From contig JACPIT010000005.1 in the NCBI GenBank assembly GCA_016187945.1, forward strand, positions 620,001 to 684,000: a stretch of DNA of 64,000 bases. The letters run 5' to 3'. The position numbers and the translations under genes were made by a program. The DNA is from Opitutia bacterium (GTDB lineage: Bacteria; Verrucomicrobiota; Verrucomicrobiia; Opitutales; Opitutaceae). Below, piece after piece: positions 57,039 to 64,000 of this stretch (positions are counted from its first letter, which is position 1; each line of letters begins with the position of its first letter). The notes under the pieces were generated by a model, which saw only the letters and a list, made by a program, of their open reading frames with translations, ran no database searches and was not told the origin of the DNA.

Positions 57039-57557
57039 TCACTTTCCTCCGTCTGGATTCGGCGCAGCCTGCTTGGCGCGCATGTCCGTCATGTCCTTGG
57101 TTAACTTCGCCAATTGAGCCGACAGCGCTTCGTTCTGCTCGATCAACGAGGCCATAAGCTGATTTTGCTGGGCAATCTTCTGTTCGAGTTCGGCGGGTAA
57201 TGGATTCGGCTGCTTCGCGGGATCGGCCACCGCGAGGGTCGGACCGAGCGGGACGACCGTGGGCGCATTGGGATTCAAATTCCACGCCGCCCCGGCTTCC
57301 TTCCGATACACGACATGAGCCTCGTGCATCACGTTCGGGTCGCCCGGATCGACGTAGCGACCGGTCGGATAGGACTTGAGCGTTTCGCTCATGCGGACTT
57401 TTTCGACGTTGGTTTGATCTAGGTCTGTGCCCGACACCGGAACGGGGGCGACCGGCGCAGGCGGCGGCGGAGCCTTGGCCACCGTTTTCGGTTGGATCGT
57501 TTCGCAGCCGGCGCAGAGCGCCAGCGCCATGCACACAAGGCACGCTCCAGTTTTCAT
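57039..57557 (-). CDS. Lipoprotein of the conjugation system
   Basis: Start at ATG 57557 overlapping the trbI stop (ATGA), 172 residues. Lipoprotein signal MKTGACLVCMALALCAGC (lipobox LCAGC). Then a Pro/Val-rich stretch, a middle part (KSYPTGRYVDPGDPNVMHEA) and a C-terminal coiled coil (ELEQKIAQQNQLMASLIEQN). Position directly after trbI matches the place of TrbH-like or other small lipoproteins in trb loci. It probably supports the outer-membrane core of the secretion channel. Confidence 0.65.
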   Translation of the reverse strand: MKTGACLVCMALALCAGCETIQPKTVAKAPPPPAPVAPVPVSGTDLDQTNVEKVRMSETLKSYPTGRYVDPGDPNVMHEAHVVYRKEAGAAWNLNPNAPTVVPLGPTLAVADPAKQPNPLPAELEQKIAQQNQLMASLIEQNEALSAQLAKLTKDMTDMRAKQAAPNPDGGK

Positions 57558-58615
57558 TGCTGCTTCCTCCAAATTTCCTCGTTGCTGCGATTGCCCCGCG
57601 TGCCTTTCGCCTGATCTATGGTTTCAGTCACGTAGAGATAAAATTGCTTTCCCGCCGGCACGCGCACGAAGAAGCCGTCACGGGCAATCGCCTCCTGAAT
57701 TTGCCGCGCATACGCGTTGAGGACATCAGCCGTGCCCGCCAGCGCCGCATTGCGCGTGGAAACAACCGGCACCTGGGCAACGCCACCGAAGGCCGTTCCT
57801 TGATTCTGCAATTGCTGGAGCCCACCCGCAAAGCCCGCAAGGAAGGTCGAGGCGAAGAGTCGAATTTCCTGCCAGTTGTCGGATTTGATCAGGTCGCCCA
57901 GCAAGCCAGCGGAGCCGTCGCGCATCCCAAATTCGCCGCTCACGTCGTCTTTCTCACGATCCAACGCGATGCCATTCAAAACCAGTTCCGTCCCATTGAG
58001 CGGACTCCCGTCCCGCCACACGACCACCCATTTTCCGGAGGCGGCAATTCGCTCGCGGGCGCGATCGAGCGACGCGCGCCCATGAACTTCCGTGCCTGCG
58101 GGGATGATGAGTTCGCCATTGTGGTAAATGTCTTCCGTAACCAATCCGATGACGGGCGTGTCCAGTTTCGAGGACTCAACCGTGATGACTGTTTCACACG
58201 GGATCAGTCGTCCGAACGGCGCATAAGTCTTCGACAACGGAGGCGCCGCATTCGAATCAGTCGCCACCGAGAACAGGCTTATCGGCAGCACCCGAGGCTC
58301 CGTTCCTTTCGCGGCGACCCGCTGACCGCGCGCATCCACCGCCGTTGCAGTGGGCGTCTCGTCGGGATCGCTGACAGGCACATCGGACACAGTGGCGCTC
58401 TTGCGAACAAGAGGAGGTAATTTGAACGGCAGCCCGTTGCGGGTAATCGACTCGCGGGCCGCTCCCTGCTCTGACGCGGTCACCTTCGTCATCTGTGCGG
58501 CCTGCGCTTTCTCCCGCGCATTGCTGCGAAATACGAGCAGTCCGCCGACGGCGATGAAGCCGAAGAAAAGCACCAGGTTCCCGGTGGGCGATTTCAGATA
58601 GGGCAGCACACGCAT
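57554..58615 (-). CDS. trbI: TrbI/VirB10-like type IV secretion protein
   Basis: A 353-residue protein. An N-terminal transmembrane segment (NLVLFFGFIAVGGLLVF, about 13-29), a periplasmic Pro-rich linker, then the VirB10 domain: FGRLIPCETVITVESSKLDT, LVTEDIYHNGELIIPAGTEV, RERIAASGKWVVVW and FFVRVPAGKQFYLYVTETID. It bridges inner and outer membrane in the conjugation channel. The order of genes around it (trbJ, trbL, trbF, trbG, then this) identifies it as TrbI. Confidence 0.88.
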   Translation of the reverse strand: MRVLPYLKSPTGNLVLFFGFIAVGGLLVFRSNAREKAQAAQMTKVTASEQGAARESITRNGLPFKLPPLVRKSATVSDVPVSDPDETPTATAVDARGQRVAAKGTEPRVLPISLFSVATDSNAAPPLSKTYAPFGRLIPCETVITVESSKLDTPVIGLVTEDIYHNGELIIPAGTEVHGRASLDRARERIAASGKWVVVWRDGSPLNGTELVLNGIALDREKDDVSGEFGMRDGSAGLLGDLIKSDNWQEIRLFASTFLAGFAGGLQQLQNQGTAFGGVAQVPVVSTRNAALAGTADVLNAYARQIQEAIARDGFFVRVPAGKQFYLYVTETIDQAKGTRGNRSNEEIWRKQQ

Positions 58616-58617
58616 GG

Positions 58618-59490
58618 CTATTGCGGCACGATCAATTTTGCGTCCCGTTCGACTCGCGAGACGATGATGCTGAAGGCGTTTTTGATGGAGAGATTCGCCC
58701 GGCCGCCGCGCGGCGTCCCCGTGATCGCGAAGAAGCCCGCCGTGGTCGCCTTTGGCGGAACTATCCCGGACGCATCTGAAATCGAAGCGTAGTAGATTTC
58801 CTGGCCGACGCGCACGGCGAGCCGCTGAGGTTGATAAATCACTTCTTTGTCGCCCGCGTTTTCAAAGCGTAGCCGGAAGACCAACGTATCCTCGGGATCG
58901 AAACGAAACACCTCCTCAACCGTGACGTGAAAATCCCGATAGTAGCTCACCGTTGCCGGCGTGGCATGTTCGATTTGCTGAACAGCCTCGGGATACTGGG
59001 TCTGAATCAGGCCAAAACTCTTCGCCCGATCCAGAAGCCCGAGCAGCACCTCGGGCGACACGCGCCGTCGTAGCGCCGCACCGCGGCCAGCCAGCTCGTC
59101 CTCGTAAAACGTGACCGAGCCGTAAGGCTCCGGCCCGGTCACGAAGCGCAGGACATAAGTTTTGTTCTTCCAGACAACATTGACGGCCGCTTTCGCGGTC
59201 GGGTCCAAGGCCCGCACGCTGAAAAAATATCGACCCGGCGTGTAGGCCAGCAGCAGCGGCGCAGGCGTTTCGGGACTGGAGGAAACATTCGCACCCTCAA
59301 TCGCGGTGATCGCAGAAGGAAACATGATCGTTGTCGGCACCTCCCGGCTAACGGGAATCTCGTAAACCGTGCGCTCATCCAGCGGGAATTGCTTGATGAC
59401 CTGAGTCTGGAGCGGATGAACATCCGCCCGAGCCATCGCCAGCAACACAAACGCCGCCGCGATCAATTGAGAGTATAGTCGTAGCTCCAT
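58618..59490 (-). CDS. trbG: TrbG/VirB9-like type IV secretion protein
   Basis: A 290-residue protein with a signal peptide (about 1-22, LIAAAFVLLAMARAD). Two beta-rich parts: FPLDERTVYEIPVSREVPTT, YTPGRYFFSVRAL and, near the end, VIYQPQRLAVRVGQEIYYAS. This is the VirB9/TrbG layout, the outer-membrane core component partnering VirB10. Sequence similarity is looser than for trbI; the call relies on position between trbF and trbI. It overlaps trbF by 28 bases. Confidence 0.72.
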   Translation of the reverse strand: MELRLYSQLIAAAFVLLAMARADVHPLQTQVIKQFPLDERTVYEIPVSREVPTTIMFPSAITAIEGANVSSSPETPAPLLLAYTPGRYFFSVRALDPTAKAAVNVVWKNKTYVLRFVTGPEPYGSVTFYEDELAGRGAALRRRVSPEVLLGLLDRAKSFGLIQTQYPEAVQQIEHATPATVSYYRDFHVTVEEVFRFDPEDTLVFRLRFENAGDKEVIYQPQRLAVRVGQEIYYASISDASGIVPPKATTAGFFAITGTPRGGRANLSIKNAFSIIVSRVERDAKLIVPQ

Positions 59491-60152
59491 ACGCCGAGCG
59501 GATAGCGCTTGTTCGCCATCATGTTTGGGTTGCGGGCAAAGGTGAGGTTCAAGGTGAACTTCGGACTTTCCGTGAACGTCTGGTTCTCGAAAATCCCGGT
59601 GCGGATCAACTGGCCCTCCACTTTCACGAGCACGCGATCCTCGCGCGTGCGCAAAATGTCGATTTTGAAGACCTCGGGCTTCTGATGGATATTTTTGAGT
59701 TCAAATTCGGGGCGCGACTTCTCGCGGTCCACCTGTGCCTTCGTAAATGCATCGATCAGAAAAAGTTTTTGCAGCATATCCGGGTAATCGAAATCGCGAG
59801 GGTTGCGTTGAAGAAGAGCGAGCGTCGCCCACAGCGTCATCGACTCATGCAGTTCCTTCGCCTCTTCAAACCCGAGCAGCGGCGACGTGGCGAACGTGCC
59901 CGCCCCGTCCAGCACCACAACGCGTTCGCGCGCGCGATAGGCCCGGATAATTAGATAGGGTTGGATGACACAGAACATGAGCGCGACGCACGCCACGATG
60001 AACCAAACGCGCGCCGCAAACGCGTGATCGGCGAAAAGCTTTGCGGGCGAGAAGGCCGCGCCGCGCACCGCCGTTGCTGGAAGCTTCTTTCCTTGATCTA
60101 CCGGCGTCTCACGCAGACTCGCGACGGGAGGTTGTTCGAGGGTCGAAATCAT
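59463..60152 (-). CDS. trbF: TrbF/VirB8-like type IV secretion protein
   Basis: A 229-residue protein: a cytoplasmic N-terminus, a transmembrane segment (VWFIVACVALMFCVIQPYLI, about 49-68), then a periplasmic NTF2-like VirB8/TrbF domain (FEEAKELHESMTLWATLALL, RNPRDFDYPDMLQKLFLIDA, RVLVKVEGQLIRTGIFENQT). TrbF helps assemble the inner-membrane complex. Position before trbG fits. Confidence 0.8.
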   Translation of the reverse strand: MISTLEQPPVASLRETPVDQGKKLPATAVRGAAFSPAKLFADHAFAARVWFIVACVALMFCVIQPYLIIRAYRARERVVVLDGAGTFATSPLLGFEEAKELHESMTLWATLALLQRNPRDFDYPDMLQKLFLIDAFTKAQVDREKSRPEFELKNIHQKPEVFKIDILRTREDRVLVKVEGQLIRTGIFENQTFTESPKFTLNLTFARNPNMMANKRYPLGVWSYDYTLN

Positions 60153-60164
60153 AATGCCTCCTCA

Positions 60165-61112
60165 TTAGATACCCGGTCGCGCTCCCAAGCCCATCGGCGG
60201 TGGCGATGGCGGCGCGGAAGAAGCTGCCGCCGCAGCTTGTGGGGCGAGAGCGGCGCCACGTTGTCCGACCAGCCGGTCGCCGACGCCGTAAATCATGCTC
60301 GCACCTCCGCGAACCATGTGGCCCGGATTTGCCGACGCCCCGGTGAACGCGTGCCCTTGGGCAAAGAGCATCTGCATCACGATGGGCGTCGAAATCATTC
60401 CAACGACGATCATGATCGTCGCAAGGATTCCGCCCATGAAGGTCAGCAGCGGCGAATAAAGCGCGTCACCGACGCTCGATGGATTTGCGCCCACCGCACC
60501 GCGAAAATCGGTCCACACGGCGAGGGCGACAAGATTTGTCAGAGCAAAACCAATCGGCCACGCAAAGATGGCCAACAGTTGTTGCAGAAACCGAACGCCG
60601 ATGCCGGCGAAGCCGGGCAACATGAAAACCGCCAGCGCAAACGGTGTGAGCAAATAGAGCAGCCACCGGAGGACATACTGAAGGATCAGCATCGGCACGG
60701 TGATGAGCGTGCCGATGTAAATGAACACATTCGCGAGCGCGCGAGAAACAGCTTGGTAGATCGACTCATTCAGATGCCGCCACGACCACGATTGGCCTTC
60801 TGGATTGTCCGCCGTGGAATCACGGATCGTATCTGACGCTGCGGTGGGATGCTCGTTGTATCCGGGAGCGACAGCCTCCGCGACCGCCAGGAAGACTTGT
60901 TCCACCTTCGGGAACCATTGGTCCATGTAGGCGATGGCCGCGATAATGACGATGGCTTTGACGAGCGGAACGAAGAGGCTGACGCCGGTCTGCGAGCGCT
61001 GCGAAGCCATCGCGAAAATCAGCCCCGCCACCATGACCGCATAGACGATGAATCGAAACGCGGCGACTAGCGCGATCATCTTGGATTCAAGAGTTGGAAG
61101 ATAGATTTCCAT
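60165..61112 (-). CDS. trbL: TrbL/VirB6-like integral membrane protein
   Basis: A 315-residue protein with about six hydrophobic segments (FRFIVYAVMVAGLIFAMAS, LFVPLVKAIVIIAAIAYM, FIYIGTLITVPMLILQYVL, WLLYLLTPFALAVFMLPGFA, ILATIMIVVGMISTPIVMQM). The C-terminus is Ala/Pro-rich and probably disordered. This is the usual build of VirB6/TrbL, the inner-membrane pore component. Position between trbK and trbF positions supports it. Confidence 0.82.
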   Translation of the reverse strand: MEIYLPTLESKMIALVAAFRFIVYAVMVAGLIFAMASQRSQTGVSLFVPLVKAIVIIAAIAYMDQWFPKVEQVFLAVAEAVAPGYNEHPTAASDTIRDSTADNPEGQSWSWRHLNESIYQAVSRALANVFIYIGTLITVPMLILQYVLRWLLYLLTPFALAVFMLPGFAGIGVRFLQQLLAIFAWPIGFALTNLVALAVWTDFRGAVGANPSSVGDALYSPLLTFMGGILATIMIVVGMISTPIVMQMLFAQGHAFTGASANPGHMVRGGASMIYGVGDRLVGQRGAALAPQAAAAASSAPPSPPPMGLGARPGI

Positions 61113-61116
61113 AAGC

Positions 61117-61401
61117 TCACGGCTGCTTCGCTTTCGCCGGGTCTGGGGCTGGAGCCTGCGCGGGCTGCGTCGTTGTCGTTGGCAACCCCAAGTCGATTGC
61201 CGGCGGCTTTTTCCCCAGCTTCTTGTTCATCTCCGTAACGGCCTTACTCGAGTCTCGGATTTCCTGTTCCTGCTTTTTCTCAAGTTCGAGGCGCGCACGT
61301 TCGTTCGCGGCCGCTTTTTCTTTATCGGAAGCGCCGCAGCCGCCGACGGCGAACACGAGCGTGAAGCAAACCAACGGGAGGATGATCTTATTTGGTTTCA
61401 T
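61117..61401 (-). CDS. Small lipoprotein in the trbK position (possible entry exclusion)
   Basis: A 94-residue lipoprotein: signal IILPLVCFTLVFAVGGCGAS with lipobox VGGC, a charged helix (NERARLELEKKQEQEIRDSS) and a Pro/Ala-rich tail. In trb operons the small lipoprotein between trbJ and trbL is TrbK, which blocks entry of the same element into the cell. Sequence similarity is too low to be sure. It overlaps trbJ by 14 bases. Confidence 0.6.
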   Translation of the reverse strand: MKPNKIILPLVCFTLVFAVGGCGASDKEKAAANERARLELEKKQEQEIRDSSKAVTEMNKKLGKKPPAIDLGLPTTTTQPAQAPAPDPAKAKQP

Positions 61402-62185
61402 CGTAGTTTTGGCGCATCTTCAGCGTTTTCATGTAGGCCGTGATGCGCTGGTTTGCTAAGTAGTTGTCTCGTGCCTCAAGTTCCGCAGCGGCCCGGCGTT
61501 CTTCCTCCGACCGCGCATCGTTCGCGATTTTTTGGAGGGCCACGGCGTCAACCTCGCGGCGGCGTGCCGCGTCCACTTGGCCGAGCTGACCATTGAGTGC
61601 CGTCAATTTGGCCGAAAGCTTTTGAACCTCCGCCTCGGTCGGCGCCGCCTTCATGTCTTCGAGCGTTGCGGCAATTTGTGCCTGCAATTCTTTCTCTCGC
61701 GCCCTCGTTTCCTGCGCGACTTGGTCGGAATTGTCCTGCTTCGCGTCCAGCACCGAATACCGCCGGTAGGTGAGCGCGTCGCGCTTCATAGCGTTTCCGT
61801 TGAGATCGACATCGCCGAGCGCGCGGAACGTTCCCGCCCCGGTGTTCCCCAACGATTGGAGGCTGTCCACCAAACCGACCACGGCGTCCCTGGCGCGGCC
61901 ATAGTCGCGAACCAGATCCGTTGCGCCCAGCCTATCCAGGACAAGCTTACCGCCGGCCTCGGCAGGATTGCCCGTCCACGCGCGGAGATCGGTTTGCAGA
62001 CTGATTTGCTGATTGAGCTGATCTATCTGCGTTTTCAGATGCCCGATGCTTTCGATCCACTTCGCGACGTTTTCCGCGTGGGCAAATTGGTTGGCCGACA
62101 AGTTGGCTACGTCCGTCACCGGGATTTGAGCGACGGCCCGAGCCGCCGTCATAATCCCGACTAGAAAGAAGAGGAGGCTTTTCAT
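61388..62185 (-). CDS. trbJ: TrbJ/VirB5-like type IV secretion protein
   Basis: A 265-residue exported protein (signal MKSLLFFLVGIMTAARAVAQ). The mature part is helical with the TrbJ pattern: ANQFAHAENVAKWIESIGHL, KTQIDQLNQQISLQTDLRAW and long coiled coils (ARERE-like AQETRAREKELQAQIAATLE). TrbJ is a minor pilus or tip component. It overlaps the lipoprotein gene before it by ATGA and the one after it by 14 bases. Confidence 0.82.
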   Translation of the reverse strand: MKSLLFFLVGIMTAARAVAQIPVTDVANLSANQFAHAENVAKWIESIGHLKTQIDQLNQQISLQTDLRAWTGNPAEAGGKLVLDRLGATDLVRDYGRARDAVVGLVDSLQSLGNTGAGTFRALGDVDLNGNAMKRDALTYRRYSVLDAKQDNSDQVAQETRAREKELQAQIAATLEDMKAAPTEAEVQKLSAKLTALNGQLGQVDAARRREVDAVALQKIANDARSEEERRAAAELEARDNYLANQRITAYMKTLKMRQNYDETK

Positions 62186-62613
62186 GGTTCAATGGGCACG
62201 TAGGCCACGGTGGCATTGCGAAGAACGCCGTTGACGGTTGTTTCCGGGACTTGCACCGGCACTTGATTCGCAGGCCGCGAATCCCCGGCGGGCGCACGTT
62301 GCTGGTTCTGAATGATCCAATACTGTTGCTTCACGGCTTGGTTCAGCGCTCGGTCGAATCCGCGTTTCTCGGCTTCGGTGTCCGACCGCTTCACTTCCGA
62401 TTGGGCGACCTTGGAAGCGATGTAACCAGCAGCGGCACCCGCCGCCGCACCACCGATGCGATGGTCAGACACCTCGTAGCCAATCGCACCGCCTGCGCCC
62501 GCCAGACCGAGGTCGGAGGCCGCGCCACCCACGGTGCCGCACCCGGCCAATCCGATAGCCATTGCCGCCAAGACGGCAGCCACCGCCGCACAATTACACC
62601 GCTGCTTTTTCAT
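62182..62613 (-). CDS. Glycine-zipper lipoprotein inserted between trbE and trbJ
   Basis: Start at ATG 62613, 143 residues. Lipoprotein signal ending GLAGCGTV. A Gly/Ala-rich segment (LAGAGGAIGYEVSDHRIGG, AAAGAAAGYIASKVAQ) is a glycine zipper, often membrane-inserting. The C-terminal helix precedes a short ending with VPETTVNGVLRNATVAYVPI. It overlaps the end of the trbE gene by 20 bases and the start of trbJ by 4. Standard trb operons do not have it at this place. VirB7-like support of the outer-membrane core or pore formation are possibilities. Confidence 0.68.
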   Translation of the reverse strand: MKKQRCNCAAVAAVLAAMAIGLAGCGTVGGAASDLGLAGAGGAIGYEVSDHRIGGAAAGAAAGYIASKVAQSEVKRSDTEAEKRGFDRALNQAVKQQYWIIQNQQRAPAGDSRPANQVPVQVPETTVNGVLRNATVAYVPIEP

Positions 62614-64000
62614 GGGAGACCTCCTTGGATGCCTGAACGTTTCGCACCGTGCCGCACAACGGCGGGTCAGTGACCGGAGAATAAAAGCAAAGGCTGGAAA
62701 ACTTATTCCCGTCCGGTTGTTGCTCCGGCATGGGGTAGTTCTGAATCGACGCGCACACCGATTCTGGGAGGCCGATGTCGCGCGCGATTTCGTCCACATC
62801 GCTGCGGTCGAATTGGCGCATGAGGAAAAACTGTTTGCTGTTCCCGATGATAGCCGGGCGGAGCGCAGTGTTTTTCAGCCGGCCGAATTGCTGAAGAATC
62901 GCCACGGCCCAACAACTGAACTTGCGCAACTGCGCCCAAGATTCGGCCATCACCTTCTCGCCGCCCGGCACATTGCGAAAGCGATCCGCTTCCTCGTAAA
63001 CAAGGCGTTTCCAAAGGTGTCGCGGCAGCGAAATGATATGCTGGCGCGCGTAGCCCGAAACGAGCAGCCCAGCGACCGTCTTGAGTTCGATGGCCTGCTC
63101 AGGGATCGATCCCAATTCGAAATGCGCAATCTTGCCGGTGAGTGAAACGTTGGTCGCGCCGTCGAAGAGCCGCCCATATTGCCCGTGTGCGCACCAGGCC
63201 GCGAGCAGCGTCGCGAGATGATCGATCTGCTCTTTTTTGTGCTCCTCGAAACGCGAAAACTGCATGAGCTCAACGAGGCTCGCGTGAACGGGATAGTCCT
63301 CCCGCCCATAGTCTGCATGTGCTGTCGCCATCACCATCCGCTCCGTCTGGGGATTTTTAAGAAAGCCCGTAATCTCGGCTTCGCCGATGCCGGCGACGAA
63401 CTGTTGCGCTTCGTCCTCGTTCGCCCGGATGCGGTCACGGAGATCGGCGAAGGCTTCGATTTCCGTCACGCCGAGGCCCATCTTTTCCAGCTTCCAGCGA
63501 TGTGTCGCGCAGGCCATGCGCTGAATCCGGGGAAGCTGCTCCCGATTGCGCTTTGACCACTCGTCAAACGCGTCCTCGTAAAGCTGATGAATGTAGCGGG
63601 CGAGGACCGCTTGGCGGGATTGCTGCGCTTCAACTTCGGCCGCTTCACCGATCATGCGCGACACCAACGCGACCGCCGTCGCGATTTGCAGTTGATTCAA
63701 CGGCATTCCGCCCGTGTCGAAATAGTTGATCGTCAGATCACCGTCGGGATGGAGAATGATGGGACGCTCGCCCAGCGCCTTCGTGAATTTCTCGTAGGAC
63801 AGCCCCTCCTCGATGATGACCGTGTAATGGTAGTAAGGCGCGGTCTGTTCCAAAAAGTCGCGCATGTGCATCGACTTTCCCGCCCCCGTCGCGCCGAGCA
63901 GCACCGTGTGCTGCGGCGTCGGCGGATTGCCGAGAAACGTGCGCAGGCCGACGAGGTTGTTCTGCGAGCCGTCGTAAAGCGCCTCGGCTTCCGCGAGGTG
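62594..64000 (-). CDS. trbE: TrbE/VirB4-like conjugation ATPase (5' end outside window)
   Basis: The frame is open to the window edge, so the N-terminal half is missing; about 468 residues are seen. Walker A VLLGATGAGKSMHMRDFL, Walker B-like LVYEEADRFRN, then ILQQFGRLKNTALRPAIIGN and QFFLMRQFDRSDVDEIA. These are the conserved motifs of VirB4-type ATPases that power assembly of type IV secretion systems. It is first in view of the minus-strand trb operon; trbB, trbC and trbD would lie to the right. Confidence 0.88.
   Translation of the reverse strand, partial: HLAEAEALYDGSQNNLVGLRTFLGNPPTPQHTVLLGATGAGKSMHMRDFLEQTAPYYHYTVIIEEGLSYEKFTKALGERPIILHPDGDLTINYFDTGGMPLNQLQIATAVALVSRMIGEAAEVEAQQSRQAVLARYIHQLYEDAFDEWSKRNREQLPRIQRMACATHRWKLEKMGLGVTEIEAFADLRDRIRANEDEAQQFVAGIGEAEITGFLKNPQTERMVMATAHADYGREDYPVHASLVELMQFSRFEEHKKEQIDHLATLLAAWCAHGQYGRLFDGATNVSLTGKIAHFELGSIPEQAIELKTVAGLLVSGYARQHIISLPRHLWKRLVYEEADRFRNVPGGEKVMAESWAQLRKFSCWAVAILQQFGRLKNTALRPAIIGNSKQFFLMRQFDRSDVDEIARDIGLPESVCASIQNYPMPEQQPDGNKFSSLCFYSPVTDPPLCGTVRNVQASKEVSHEKAAV

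Overview
The window looks like a chromosome segment of a GC-rich member of the Verrucomicrobiota, most likely Opitutales-like. The evidence is a fucose/rhamnose-type bacterial microcompartment (BMC) locus of the Planctomycetes-Verrucomicrobia kind, TonB-dependent receptors, many secreted glycoside hydrolases, a giant Delta-60 repeat protein, and many GTAG-bounded palindromic repeats. The assignment rests on gene content, not on a marker gene.

Left part (1-25 kb). The 3' end of a TonB-dependent receptor is followed by a plus-strand run of carbohydrate-active genes: a GH43-type galactanase candidate, a GH42-like protein, GH30, a truncated GH43, GH28, a beta-helix protein, an alpha/beta hydrolase and a ThuA-like protein. 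They suit breakdown of plant cell-wall pectin or arabinogalactan. Next come an EF-hand protein, a small SNase-like gene, a second TonB-dependent receptor with an orphan LytTR regulator that has lost its phospho-Asp, an operon of one DUF805-Sel1 membrane protein and two exported helical proteins, an intact GH43-like enzyme and a GIY-YIG-like gene.

Middle (25-35 kb). A LytS/LytTR two-component pair lies divergent to a two-gene operon: an outer-membrane barrel and a 2001-residue Delta-60 repeat protein with a GlyGly-CTERM-like tail. A remnant of a GH95 alpha-L-fucosidase follows.

BMC region (35-54 kb). A long minus-strand array encodes sugar entry enzymes (FucI-like isomerase, FucU/RbsD mutarotase, RhaB-like kinase, two class II aldolases, an aldo/keto reductase and a zinc alcohol dehydrogenase) and a microcompartment (three BMC-P, three BMC-H, one BMC-T, CoA-acylating aldehyde dehydrogenase, PduL, acetate kinase and a PduS/RnfC-like iron-sulfur flavoprotein). 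DeoR and AraC regulators are present. The likely route is L-fucose or L-rhamnose to a ketose 1-phosphate, then DHAP plus lactaldehyde. Lactaldehyde would be oxidised in the compartment to lactyl-CoA, lactyl-phosphate and lactate with ATP.

Right end (54.4 kb to the edge). An integrated element begins at a displaced tRNA 3' end resembling tRNA-Glu. It carries a small possible DNA-binding gene, an IS110-family insertion and a minus-strand trb-type conjugation operon (trbE-J-K-L-F-G-I order with extra lipoproteins) that runs off the window. Its other end, integrase and relaxase are not in view.

Much of the non-coding DNA consists of several palindromic repeat families. Three genes carry such repeats inside their reading frames.
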